DNA from: Flavivirga amylovorans
GTDB taxonomy: Bacteria; Bacteroidota; Bacteroidia; Flavobacteriales; Flavobacteriaceae
Length of the DNA: 64,000 nucleotides
Direction of reading: 5' to 3'
Assembly (NCBI RefSeq): GCF_030540875.1
Contig: NZ_JAUOEM010000006.1
Location: forward strand, 62,001-126,000
Part shown: positions 1-8,183 of the stretch, piece by piece
How the letters are laid out: every line of letters starts with the position of its first letter
How positions within the stretch are numbered: position 1 is the first letter of the stretch
Notes under the pieces: generated by a model
The model's database searches: none
What the model was told of the DNA's origin: nothing
The model's input: only the letters and a program-made list of their open reading frames with translations
Translations under genes and position numbers: made by a program

Positions 1-1
1 A

Positions 2-1030
2 AGCGTAAATCCCGAAGAAAAAAAACGAGGTATTTATACTACTGCTGTTTATAATAGTAAAATGTCTATAACTGGATCATTTATCAAACCTGATTTTAGC
101 GATATTGAAATTAGCGATAAGGATATTCTTTGGAACAAATCAAAAATTATCATTCAGTCTTCTAATGTAAAAGGTGTTAATGAAGTCAATTTAAAATTGA
201 ATCAAACTGATTACGAGCTTTCTTCTAAATACAATGATAAAAAAAACTATAATTATAATGAAGTGCCACTACACACTCTTGAAACCAAAAATATTAAGAA
301 GGAACAATTACTTTTCCAAAAGCCACTAACCTTCAATATAAAATTCAATATAAAAGGTAGTGAACAAATACGGTTTATACCTACAGGAAAGCAAACCGAA
401 GCTCAAATCACTTCAAACTGGAAAACCGCAAACTTTTTTGGAGAGTTTTTACCTTATAATGATGACAAAATTAGCGATGATGGGTTTAATGCAAAATGGA
501 AAATTCTTGATCTAAACAGACCGTTTTCTCAAGAACATTTTTATGGCATTCCCGATTTAAAGGAATTTGCTTTTGGAGTAAACTTCATGATTCCTATTGA
601 TGAATACCAAAAAAGTGAAAGGTCTGCAAAGTATGGCTTTCTTGTTATTGGATTAACATTCCTTGTTTTCTTTTTAATTCAAACTTTAAGTAAAATAAAC
701 ATTCATCCCTTTCAATATTTAATGATTGGATTAGCACTTACCATGTTTTATACACTTCTAGTGTCTATTTCAGAACATAGCAACTTTTTAAAGGCTTATC
801 TAATAGCAGGTATTTCTGTAATAACTCTTATAAGCTTGTATTCTAAATCTATATTAAAAACATTGAAATTCCCATTCTTTATAGGGCTTTCATTAACAGC
901 CCTATATACTTTCATTTATGTTATTATACAATTAGAAAACTACGCGCTTCTGGTAGGTAGTATTGGTCTTTTCTTAATATTAGCTACAGTCATGTTTATA
1001 TCTAGAAAAATAGATTGGAATAATGGTTAA
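2..1030 (+). CDS. creD: CreD family inner membrane protein, 5'-truncated by window edge
   Basis: The reading frame is open from the first bases of the window (S-V-N-P-E-E-K-K-R-G-I-Y before the first ATG at 62), so the gene starts upstream and only its C-terminal part is visible. The remaining 340 or so residues have a soluble, presumably periplasmic part followed by about six hydrophobic segments from roughly residue 195 of the ATG-based frame, for example around FLVIGLTFLVFFLIQTL. This is the layout of CreD/CET proteins, usually about 450 residues, so roughly a quarter is missing. In E. coli CreD belongs to the CreBC regulon and affects envelope stress and colicin tolerance; the role in flavobacteria is not settled. 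The family call rests on topology and on RGIYTTAVYNSKM-like residues typical of CreD. Confidence 0.8.
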   Translation, partial: SVNPEEKKRGIYTTAVYNSKMSITGSFIKPDFSDIEISDKDILWNKSKIIIQSSNVKGVNEVNLKLNQTDYELSSKYNDKKNYNYNEVPLHTLETKNIKKEQLLFQKPLTFNIKFNIKGSEQIRFIPTGKQTEAQITSNWKTANFFGEFLPYNDDKISDDGFNAKWKILDLNRPFSQEHFYGIPDLKEFAFGVNFMIPIDEYQKSERSAKYGFLVIGLTFLVFFLIQTLSKINIHPFQYLMIGLALTMFYTLLVSISEHSNFLKAYLIAGISVITLISLYSKSILKTLKFPFFIGLSLTALYTFIYVIIQLENYALLVGSIGLFLILATVMFISRKIDWNNG

Positions 1031-1217
1031 TTTATTAGTTAGGTGATGTGTTTAGCGTTTCCTCGTCTAAAAATTATTACAGGCGAGGTCACGCTTTACA
1101 TTCTAATATTTATAATAATTGGGAACCCTAAAAACAAATAGAGATTTCTAAAACTTATGGAATGATAATCTTAAATATCCCAGCATTTACTTATTTCTAC
1201 ATATTAACTAAAAACTT

Positions 1218-1616
1218 ATGGCACTAAAATTCAACAAAACGTATTTAATAATTACATTAATCATATTCACAATTGAAGTCTTAATAGCGACCTATTTAAA
1301 ATACGGGTTTATACGCTACACCTTTGGTGATTATTTGGTTGTTATACTACTTTATTGCTTTATTAAAAGTTTCTTTAAAGCCGCACCAATTATAGTTGCT
1401 ATTCCTGTTTTAATATTCTCATACATAATAGAGCTATTACAATTAATAAACATTTTGGATATGTTGAATCTAAATAACGACTATCTATTGAAGCTTATTC
1501 TTGGTAGTACATTTCATACCTCAGATTTGATCGCTTATACTTTAGGAATCATTAGCGTTTTAATTATTGAATATGGTATAACCAAATTCATCCCTAAAAA
1601 AACGAACAACCAATGA
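1218..1616 (+). CDS. DUF2809 family membrane protein
   Basis: This small, very hydrophobic protein of 132 residues has four predicted membrane segments. It carries the pattern of DUF2809 proteins: a YTFGDYLVVILLYC segment near residue 35 and an SYIIELLQLINI segment near residue 68. Function is unknown for the family. Its stop overlaps the start of the next gene by four bases (ATGA), so the two are almost certainly translated from one message. It starts about 190 bases after creD and may be a separate transcription unit. It is one of the few genes here with no link to sugar metabolism. Confidence 0.7.
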   Translation: MALKFNKTYLIITLIIFTIEVLIATYLKYGFIRYTFGDYLVVILLYCFIKSFFKAAPIIVAIPVLIFSYIIELLQLINILDMLNLNNDYLLKLILGSTFHTSDLIAYTLGIISVLIIEYGITKFIPKKTNNQ

Positions 1617-2269
1617 ACACTATAAAAACACTCTTATTCAACCAGTTTAAAATATTTTCTTTATTAAGTATTTCTATAGCGTTGAGCATTGTATTACTTA
1701 TGGTAAGAATGAAATTAACTCATTCTTTTTTCTACTTATTTTTAGTCTGGAATCTATTTTTAGCTATCATTCCTTTTGCTATTACAACCTATTTAGTAAA
1801 TACCCCAAAACTCAAAAAAATAGGTTTTGTAATAGGGTTTAGCGTATGGCTACTTTTTTCACCTAATGCGCCTTACATTATTACAGATTTACTACATTTA
1901 AAAGTTAGTTCAAACCATTTATTGTGGTTGGATGTACTTGTTGTTAGTTCTTTTGCTTTAAACGGACTTTTACTTTTTTCGTTATCATTATTAGATATGG
2001 AGACTTTATTAAATCAATATTTGAAAAGAAAAGCAATAATCTTTTTTATGATATCTATACTTTTCCTTAATGGGTTTGGTGTTTATTTAGGACGCTTTTT
2101 ACGCTATAACTCATGGGAAATCCTCCAACACCCTTCAAATTTGTTTAACGATATTTTTGATATTATTTTACGTCCGAATCAACATTTAGAAGCTTGGCTG
2201 TTCACCTTTTTGTTTGGAGTTTTTTTAAGTATTGGCTTTTGGGTATTCAAGGCATTACATAAACCTTAA
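1613..2269 (+). CDS. DUF1361 family membrane protein
   Basis: The 218-residue protein has about six membrane segments and matches the DUF1361 family in length and in motifs such as the segment WLLFSPNAPYIITDLLHL near residue 79 and the GVYLGRFLRYNSWEI segment near residue 155. The family has no established biochemical role. The start codon overlaps the stop of the DUF2809 gene by four bases, which indicates translational coupling. The gene is convergent with the SDR gene that ends six bases further on, leaving almost no room for a terminator. Confidence 0.75.
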   Translation: MNTIKTLLFNQFKIFSLLSISIALSIVLLMVRMKLTHSFFYLFLVWNLFLAIIPFAITTYLVNTPKLKKIGFVIGFSVWLLFSPNAPYIITDLLHLKVSSNHLLWLDVLVVSSFALNGLLLFSLSLLDMETLLNQYLKRKAIIFFMISILFLNGFGVYLGRFLRYNSWEILQHPSNLFNDIFDIILRPNQHLEAWLFTFLFGVFLSIGFWVFKALHKP

Positions 2270-2275
2270 AAACAA

Positions 2276-3061
2276 TTATGATGCTCGATTCTTTTCCTGA
2301 ATATTTCTAACAATTCTTGTTGCCATGTTTCTTGAAATAAAACGAGGTATTGTAGATAAGAGCTTATTAAAAGCACCAGGAATAGCCACTGTCTTTCCTT
2401 TTTTCATGGCATTATAGCCATACAATGCAACATCAGTTGCACAAGCCATGTTAAAGCTAATCTTATTTTCAGAACAATCACTAGAAACAGTTTCTTGAAA
2501 TAGTGTTTTAGTTGGCCCCGGACACAACGCAGTAACAGTAACTCCTGTGCCTTTTAATTCGTTAGCTATAGCTTCTGAAAAAGATAAAATATAAGATTTT
2601 GATGCATAGTACATAGACATTAATGGTCCTGGCTGAAATGCCGCTAAAGATGAGATATTTAAAATCTTACCAGATTTTCTAGAAATCATTTCTGGTAAAA
2701 TCAATTTTGTTAAATGTGTTGTCGTTAAAATATGTAGGTGGAGCATATCAGACTCACGCTTCCAATCTGTATTTGCAAATGTACCGAACAATCCAAAACC
2801 TGCATTATTCACCAATACATCTATGGCTCCTAGGTCTTTAACTTCATCATAAATATCTTGGGCGGCATCTGGTTTACTCAAGTCTTTTACCAATAAATTG
2901 ACTTCGTTTTTAAACTCTTTATTAAAAAGCTGCTTCACTTCTTTAAGCTTAGACTCGTCAATATCAACTAAAACAAGATCATAGCCATCTTTTATTAGTA
3001 ATAACGCTAATTCATATCCTAAGCCCGAAGCTGCTCCTGTTACTAATGCTATTTTAGTCAT
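2276..3061 (-). CDS. SDR family NAD(P)-dependent oxidoreductase
   Basis: This is a classical short-chain dehydrogenase of about 261 residues. The dinucleotide motif TGAASGLG lies at the very N-terminus, NNAG in the middle, and the catalytic Ser (NISSLAAF) and Tyr-x3-Lys (YYASK) follow. The sequence resembles the YqjQ/DltE-like acyl or steroid SDR group often annotated as short-chain dehydrogenase of unknown substrate. The frame is open to an ATG at 3082, but the start at 3061 (MTKIALVTG) puts the Rossmann motif where SDRs normally have it; an adjacent ATG at 3064 is equally possible. It follows the saccharopine-dehydrogenase-like gene on the same strand with almost no gap, so the two form an operon. 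The substrate cannot be told from sequence. Confidence 0.8.
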   Translation of the reverse strand: MTKIALVTGAASGLGYELALLLIKDGYDLVLVDIDESKLKEVKQLFNKEFKNEVNLLVKDLSKPDAAQDIYDEVKDLGAIDVLVNNAGFGLFGTFANTDWKRESDMLHLHILTTTHLTKLILPEMISRKSGKILNISSLAAFQPGPLMSMYYASKSYILSFSEAIANELKGTGVTVTALCPGPTKTLFQETVSSDCSENKISFNMACATDVALYGYNAMKKGKTVAIPGAFNKLLSTIPRFISRNMATRIVRNIQEKNRAS

Positions 3062-3084
3062 CATATCTCTTTGGGAATTCAAAA

Positions 3085-4296
3085 TTACTCTTTGCCGTTT
3101 ACAAAATCTTGTAAATATGAGAATCGTTCGGTTAATTTTCCATTTTTTGTTATCCTAGATCGCTCTAAAATACCATCTGCATCATTATTAAAAAACGCTG
3201 GAATAACATGTTGGAGAAATTGTTCTCCAAAGCCTTCACTGGCATCTTTTGGAAGTTCGCATGGCAAATTATCGACCGCCATCACTGTTATGGCATCTTT
3301 TGCATTAAAAGCAACTTCACTTTCAGATTGTGGATCATAACCATAAAATGGTTCTTCTATGGTAGATGCTCTTAATGTAGAAGCTACAGGACCATCTACA
3401 TCACAACTAATGTCTGCCACTAAGTTTATATTAAAGTCTGGAGATTTAGCATCTTCTCTTGTGAATAAATAAGGGGCTCCTGTACCATAAAAATGTCCCG
3501 CTATAAAAAAATCCGTTTCTTTTGCATAAGGCATAAAGTTACTTTCATAACCTGTTGCGTCTTTATAAAACTCTTCCGTATTTCCAACTTTACCATCTTT
3601 ACGTTTACTATATTCCATAACGTCTACTAAACAGTAAACTGGCTCAGTGAACTTAGATGTTAAATATAGAGCATCACTAACTTGCTTTATTTTCAAATGG
3701 TCAAGAATTTCTTTGGCTCCTCGTGCCACTTTTCCTGTACCTGATAATAATATTTTAATATTGGGTAGTTTTATTTTATCTAACGTAGCTTTAACTGCAT
3801 CTAAATCTGTAAGACTTTCTACTTTTGGCAAATCAAATAATCCATCTCTCAGCCCTAATGCTCTAAAACCGTTATAAGTTCCTACCAACCCTGCATAATA
3901 ACCAAATCCTATTAGGCGAAACCCATGACTACCTATTATAGTTTCGTGATCATACAATTCTATATTTTTCTCCAAAATGGCTTTTAATAGTTTTCTATTA
4001 TAAGGTTGTTTCTTTATGGTGTGAGAAAAGAAAAAGTATTTTTTATTAGGTATTAAACTTTCAATCGGTACTTCTTTTACACCAATCATTACATCACAAT
4101 CATCTACACTGCTTACAACTTCAATCCCTTGCTCTTTATATTGTTCATCAGAAAACACACGAATATCACTAGATTCTACTTTAAAAGTTGCTTCTGTAAA
4201 TTCTTTTTGTGCTTCAACTAACTTTAACGGTGCAAATACCACACGCCTATCTGGTGGATTTTTGCGTTCTTTTATAATAGCAAACTGGATGCTCAT
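3085..4296 (-). CDS. Saccharopine dehydrogenase-like / alanine dehydrogenase-fold oxidoreductase
   Basis: The 403-residue protein begins MSIQFAIIKERKNPPDRRV, the N-terminal pattern of the alanine dehydrogenase/PNT and lysine-forming saccharopine dehydrogenase superfamily. An NAD-binding region around residues 165-215 contains ILLSGTGKVARGAKEIL, a glycine-rich turn of the GxGxxxxG type. In Bacteroidota such proteins are usually annotated as NAD(P)-dependent oxidoreductase or saccharopine dehydrogenase and are thought to act on amino or keto acids such as lysine plus 2-oxoglutarate. The active role is inferred from family only. It is first in a two-gene unit with the downstream SDR. The upstream side holds a putative small RNA and the tmRNA gene transcribed away from it. 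Confidence 0.6.
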   Translation of the reverse strand: MSIQFAIIKERKNPPDRRVVFAPLKLVEAQKEFTEATFKVESSDIRVFSDEQYKEQGIEVVSSVDDCDVMIGVKEVPIESLIPNKKYFFFSHTIKKQPYNRKLLKAILEKNIELYDHETIIGSHGFRLIGFGYYAGLVGTYNGFRALGLRDGLFDLPKVESLTDLDAVKATLDKIKLPNIKILLSGTGKVARGAKEILDHLKIKQVSDALYLTSKFTEPVYCLVDVMEYSKRKDGKVGNTEEFYKDATGYESNFMPYAKETDFFIAGHFYGTGAPYLFTREDAKSPDFNINLVADISCDVDGPVASTLRASTIEEPFYGYDPQSESEVAFNAKDAITVMAVDNLPCELPKDASEGFGEQFLQHVIPAFFNNDADGILERSRITKNGKLTERFSYLQDFVNGKE

Positions 4297-4425
4297 TTGG
4301 TTATTGGTTTAGTTAGTTAACTGTTCCTTAAATACTAACAACTATTACTGCTAACAGTTAATTAAACAATGGAACAATTTTTGCACGAAAATAAGAGGAT
4401 TTGTATGGTTATACAAACTTTTTGG

Positions 4426-4433
4426 TACCTTTG
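4426..4433 (+). promoter_or_regulatory. Candidate Bacteroidota -7 element (TACCTTTG)
   Basis: TACCTTTG matches the Bacteroidota -7 consensus TAnnTTTG exactly. A TTTG lies at 4400-4403, a 22-base spacing that is slightly long for the -33 element. It would start transcription near 4440, exactly where the stem-closed candidate RNA begins, and could also feed tmRNA. Confidence 0.5.
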
Positions 4434-4439
4434 CTGTCC

Positions 4440-4555
4440 GCGTTAAGGATTGGGGCATTAGTTAAAGCTCTTTTTTGTTTTCTTAAAGAAAATCGACTGC
4501 CACAAGCCTGACCTACTTTTGTAGCCAAAAACAAAAGTGATTAACGTCTATTTTT
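4440..4555 (+). ncRNA. Putative structured small RNA upstream of tmRNA
   Basis: About seven bases after the exact TAnnTTTG element the sequence starts GCGTTAAGGATTGG. CGTTAA at 4441-4446 is complementary to TTAACG at 4541-4546, which is followed by a T-rich stretch (TCTATTTTTT). Inside lie a hairpin TTTTC/GAAAA around 4483-4497 and a second hairpin ACTTTTGT/ACAAAAGT around 4515-4540, plus the run AGCCTGACC. From memory, the combination GCGTTA-GGATTG with AGCCYGACC recurs in many flavobacterial intergenic regions and could be the Rfam Flavo-1 motif, but this identity is not verified. No open reading frame is present. Function is unknown. Confidence 0.5.
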
Positions 4556-4627
4556 TGATATAATTTTCTTTTATCTCGGCTATCTCCGATTTAGCAGAAG
4601 AATATATAAAAACGATAAATTAATTAA

Positions 4628-5019
4628 GGGGTCGACTGGTTTTGACAGCGAGATTAATTGAACAGTAAGCACGTCGTGTAATGACATTGAAACACGTTAA
4701 AGGCTAGATCAAATTTTAAACGGCGAGAATAACTACGCTTTAGCTGCATAATCCGAATTATAGTAGGATTAGCCTAGGTACACAAGGTGTACAAGCTTTA
4801 TGTCTCCGGAAAGCCTTTGTTAACGGCGTTCCATTTTGAGGCATCGTAAATGTTAACATAGATTGGGTAGTGCTTTGATGCCCTTTTGAAACTAAAAAAG
4901 ATAAGTTATAAGTGGGTTGTCTTTAACCAGCTTATAATCGAAAAATCAAGAAAAGAATAAACGTGTAGAAAGCTCTTTGGTTACTTGTTTGGACGAGAGT
5001 TCGATTCTCTCCGACTCCA
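4628..5019 (+). ncRNA. ssrA: Transfer-messenger RNA (tmRNA)
   Basis: The 5' end GGGGTCGACTGGTTTTGACAG and the 3' end with a T-loop (GTTCGATTC) and CCGACTCCA form the tRNA-like acceptor domain: GGGGUCG pairs with CGACUCC. The CCA tail is not encoded (the genome reads ACTA) and must be added enzymatically. The internal tag reading frame at 4722-4751 encodes GENNYALAA followed by TAA, so with the leading alanine the degradation tag is A-GENNYALAA, ending in the usual ALAA recognised by ClpXP-type proteases. tmRNA with SmpB rescues stalled ribosomes. Length of about 390 bases is normal for a one-piece bacterial tmRNA. Confidence 0.95.
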
Positions 5020-5024
5020 CTAAA

Positions 5025-5063
5025 AAACCCAGTAAATCTCGATTTACTGGGTTTGTTTTTTTT
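5025..5063 (+). terminator. Intrinsic terminator of ssrA
   Basis: A perfect 14-base stem (AAACCCAGTAAATC with GATTTACTGGGTTT) closed by a two-base loop is followed by GTTTTTTTT directly after the tmRNA 3' end. It could also act on the minus strand for the sulfatase gene that ends nearby. Confidence 0.85.
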
Positions 5064-5114
5064 AGTTGATAAATTCTTCTATTATTCGTTTAGTATAATT
5101 TATTTATATTCAAG

Positions 5115-6632
5115 CTATATGGAATTATAAAGATTAGAAATATCTAAGGGGTCTTCCATATCTTTTTGTAATTGCATTAAATCTTTAAATAAGGACTTTA
5201 CTTTGTCTTTATTAGCAGGGTTATCTGCTATATTATTCATTTCTTCTGGGTCTTTATTTAAATCAAATAAAAGGATTTTATCAATTTTCGGGTACACTAA
5301 TAATTTAAAACCATCTTTTCTAATCATGCGTTGCACATTTAAATAAGCACCATATATTGCCTCATAATTACTTTTATCGGTGTTGCCTTTCGCAATATCT
5401 AAAAAGCTTGTAAACTCAACATAATTTGGTTTTTCTACGCCAGCAATTTCTAAGGAAGTAGCCATAATATCTTGCAAATAAACATCTGAATTCACTCTTT
5501 TATCTTTTGGTATATCTGGCCCAACAATAACAAGCGGAGGACGGATACTATGATCAAATAAACTCTGCTTCCCTAATAATCCATGCCTTCCCATAGCTAA
5601 CCCATGATCTGATGTTAAAAAGATATAAGTATTATCCATTTTCCCAGACTTTTTCAAAGCATCAATAATCAAACCTATTTGGGCATCTAAATGTGAGATA
5701 CTTGCATAGTATTCTTGTTTATGCGTTTTTATTGCAAATGGCGTTCTTGGAAATGGAGCTAAAGCTTCGTCTCTTAAATGATCACCATTTCCTATATCAT
5801 TTCTAAACGGGTATTCTGGTAAAAAACTTTTAGGGACTGAAATGTTTTTTAACGGATACATCTCTAAATATTCTTTTGGGGCTTGTCTAGGGTCATGAGG
5901 CGCATTAAATGCCAAGTACATAAAAAACGGATTTTCATCATCCTTGGCTTTATCTATAAATGCTATTGCGTCATCTTTTAAAACTTCACTCCAATGTTTT
6001 TGCCCTTCCCAAAATCCGCCTTTAGATCTATCTGTAGGCGACCAAGATGTATCATTTACACTTTTAGGGCGATTATAACCATTTGGCATTATAGTTTCAG
6101 ATTTTGCATTCTTTACTTTAGATAAAGAATCGAATTTTGTAACCATTTTAGAATGTTTCCAGGCATCCCTTGGCATCCCAGGTCGAATATGAACTGCATT
6201 ATCAAATAATTTACCTGCCGCAGCATCTACATGCCATTTACCAGTTATATATGTTTTATACCCTTTATCCCCTAATAATTTAGGCCAACTCTTTTTAAAG
6301 CTCCCTGTATCTTTAGCTACCCATTTTTGCCTGAATTCATTCGCTCTCCATACAAATCTTCCCGAAATTATCATGGCTCTAGATGCTGCACAAACAGCTC
6401 CACTCCATGACCCCATATTATAAGCATGCGTAAACGTTGTACCTTCATGAACTAACTTATCTAATGAAGGCGTTATAATTTCGTCATTTCCTAATGCCCC
6501 TACAGATGTGTAAGTTTGATCGTCTGTAAAAATAAAGACAATATTAGGCTTGGTGGCTTCATTTTTGTTATTCTTTTTAGCGTTACATGAGCAAAACAAA
6601 AGCACTAAAAGTAGTGTGTAAAATCTAATCAT
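5115..6632 (-). CDS. Family S1 formylglycine-dependent sulfatase (CAASR type), lipoprotein
   Basis: The protein of 505 residues starts with a short lipoprotein signal (LLLVLLFCSC, probable lipidated Cys near residue 16), so it is expected on the periplasmic or outer membrane. The metal-binding FIFTDDQ lies at residues 34-39 and the sulfatase signature C81-A-A-S-R85 carries the cysteine converted to formylglycine; the alanine replaces the more common proline, which is allowed in the CxAxR/CxPxR signature. A TSDHGLAMGRHG motif near residue 341 and a KQSLFDHSIRPPLVI motif near residue 356 complete the active site. It hydrolyses sulfate esters, presumably of an algal polysaccharide. It lies convergent to ssrA and divergent from kduI. 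No sulfatase-maturing enzyme is in the window. Confidence 0.9.
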   Translation of the reverse strand: MIRFYTLLLVLLFCSCNAKKNNKNEATKPNIVFIFTDDQTYTSVGALGNDEIITPSLDKLVHEGTTFTHAYNMGSWSGAVCAASRAMIISGRFVWRANEFRQKWVAKDTGSFKKSWPKLLGDKGYKTYITGKWHVDAAAGKLFDNAVHIRPGMPRDAWKHSKMVTKFDSLSKVKNAKSETIMPNGYNRPKSVNDTSWSPTDRSKGGFWEGQKHWSEVLKDDAIAFIDKAKDDENPFFMYLAFNAPHDPRQAPKEYLEMYPLKNISVPKSFLPEYPFRNDIGNGDHLRDEALAPFPRTPFAIKTHKQEYYASISHLDAQIGLIIDALKKSGKMDNTYIFLTSDHGLAMGRHGLLGKQSLFDHSIRPPLVIVGPDIPKDKRVNSDVYLQDIMATSLEIAGVEKPNYVEFTSFLDIAKGNTDKSNYEAIYGAYLNVQRMIRKDGFKLLVYPKIDKILLFDLNKDPEEMNNIADNPANKDKVKSLFKDLMQLQKDMEDPLDISNLYNSI

Positions 6633-6697
6633 CTTTTTTTATCATCTTTTAAATAAATAATATCAAATATTGAAAAATTAAGTAATATTTGCTAATA

Positions 6698-6705
6698 CAA
6701 ATTTA
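6698..6705 (-). promoter_or_regulatory. Candidate -7 element of the 5115-6632 sulfatase
   Basis: On the minus strand the sequence reads TAAATTTG, an exact fit to TAnnTTTG, about 65 bases before the sulfatase start codon. No well-spaced TTG -33 element was seen, so this is only a candidate. Confidence 0.35.
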
Positions 6706-7132
6706 CAAGAAAAAAGCAAACACTGTAAATAATAAAACGATTGAATAAATCAATTTAAAGAGTCTTATTATTGTTGTTTTAGACTGTATAAATACCACTT
6801 GTAGTAAATATAATTTATACCCCAACTTTATTAAAAATAACAGGTACTATTTTACAAAAAAACATTTGGCTAAATTCTTAGATGCAAATAGGGATAATTT
6901 TGATAAAGTTGATATAACAAATATGTAAAGAACACTTTTTTTCAAAATTAGAATATTAATCATAATATATATTAACGAAATTTGAATCTTATAATGATTA
7001 AAACCTTAAAAAAAATAAAAAATGGGTGAAATAGTCCTAATTATATGTAAAAATGGTTCACCATTGCAGAATAGATCAATTCAATTAATCTATTAAGTAG
7101 TTATTGTATTATTTTAGTATACTTATAAATCT
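6706..7132. other. AT-rich intergenic region without recognisable gene
   Basis: This stretch between the divergent sulfatase and kduI genes contains only short, unconvincing frames on either strand and no RNA gene that I can recognise. The 160-bp hairpin element lies directly downstream. The region probably holds promoters for both genes. Confidence 0.6.
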
Positions 7133-7292
7133 GAAGTGATTTAAACTTTTTGTGTTTAAGCGAAAATTAGTCATTTTTTGAATCATTTGAAGGCTTTTTT
7201 AAGTTGCATAGCAGAGCTACGGAAGGCAAAAAAGACAAAAATGAACTAAAAAGGGCAATTTTTTAGTAAGTGGAAAAAGTTTAAATGACTTC
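7133..7292. repeat. 160-bp imperfect palindromic (hairpin) element upstream of kduI
   Basis: The outer 19 bases GAAGTGATTTAAACTTTTT (7133-7151) are the inverted complement, with one mismatch, of 7274-7292. The exact centre of the element, at 7212-7213, falls in the small palindrome TAGC-AGA-GCTA (7209-7219), so the whole 160 bases can fold into one long, bulged hairpin with a defined apex. The apical part reads GTTGCATAGCAGAGCTACGG. It has no reading frame. It resembles a miniature inverted-repeat or palindromic intergenic element; a structured 5' leader for kduI, which starts 32 bases further on, is the alternative. Confidence 0.65.
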
Positions 7293-7323
7293 TCTATTAA
7301 TTAATTTTAAATAAACACATATA

Positions 7324-8166
7324 ATGAACAACAATTATGAAGTAAGATATGCTTCTAGTCCAGAAGCAGTAAAACAATATGATACTGAAGCGTTGCGTAA
7401 TGAATTTTTGGTAGAAAATGTTATGACCAAAGATACTTTAAAATGGGTTTATTCTCATTATGACAGATATATGGTTAGTGGTGTGGTACCTGTTACTAAA
7501 TCTATTGAACTTGAGTCTATAGATCCTTTAAAATCTGAAAATTTTTTAGATAGAAGAGAACTTGGTATTATAAATATTGGAGATACGGGTACGGTAACTG
7601 TAGATGGCAATAGTTATACTCTTGAACATAAAGAAGCATTATATCTTGGGCAAGGAAATAAAAAAGTAGTATTCTCAAGCAAATCTGCAAATAACCCAGC
7701 GCAGTTTTATTTAAATTCTACACCAGCCCATAAGGCCTTTCCTAATAAGAAAATTGGAATAAATGATGTTGAAGTTGTTGAATTAGGAGCTCCTGAAACA
7801 GCAAATGCTCGTACTTTAAGAAAATATATTGTGAATAGTGTAGTTGATGTTTGCCAATTACAAATGGGCATGACTACTTTAAAAGAAGGAAGCGTCTGGA
7901 ATACTATGCCAGCTCATGTTCATGACAGAAGAATGGAAGTATATTTCTACATTGAAGTACCAGAAGATCAAGCTGTTTGTCATTTTATGGGACAACCTAA
8001 CGAAACAAGACATATATGGATGGCTAATAACCAAGCGGTAATTTCTCCACCATGGTCAATTCACTCAGGATCAGGAACTAGTAACTATACCTTTATTTGG
8101 GGAATGGCTGGTGAAAATTTAGATTATAGTGATATGGATACTTGCAAAATAAATGAATTAAGATAA
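7324..8166 (+). CDS. kduI: 5-dehydro-4-deoxy-D-glucuronate isomerase
   Basis: The 280-residue length and sequence match KduI, a cupin-fold zinc enzyme that isomerises 4-deoxy-L-threo-5-hexosulose uronate (DKI) to 3-deoxy-D-glycero-2,5-hexodiulosonate (DKII). The zinc ligands are visible as H198, H200 (PAHVHDRR), E205 and H247, two residues displaced from the E. coli ligands H196, H198, E203 and H245. The substrate comes from unsaturated uronic acids cut off by polysaccharide lyases and unsaturated glycuronyl hydrolases, none of which is in this window. The partner KduD is encoded at 11882-12652. A DUF4861 lipoprotein gene follows after 17 bases, so the two form an operon. A large hairpin element lies just upstream. 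Confidence 0.93.
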   Translation: MNNNYEVRYASSPEAVKQYDTEALRNEFLVENVMTKDTLKWVYSHYDRYMVSGVVPVTKSIELESIDPLKSENFLDRRELGIINIGDTGTVTVDGNSYTLEHKEALYLGQGNKKVVFSSKSANNPAQFYLNSTPAHKAFPNKKIGINDVEVVELGAPETANARTLRKYIVNSVVDVCQLQMGMTTLKEGSVWNTMPAHVHDRRMEVYFYIEVPEDQAVCHFMGQPNETRHIWMANNQAVISPPWSIHSGSGTSNYTFIWGMAGENLDYSDMDTCKINELR

Positions 8167-8183
8167 TCTCAAAACTTTTCATC

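Noticed and set aside
1056-1095. CCTCG...CGAGG inverted repeat after creD as a terminator
   Set aside because: The stem is only five bases with a long loop and there is no T run after it.
4980-5020. Possible tRNA from the T-loop and acceptor end at about 5000
   Set aside because: The partner strand is the tmRNA 5' end about 370 bases upstream, with a tag frame between; it is the tRNA-like domain of ssrA.
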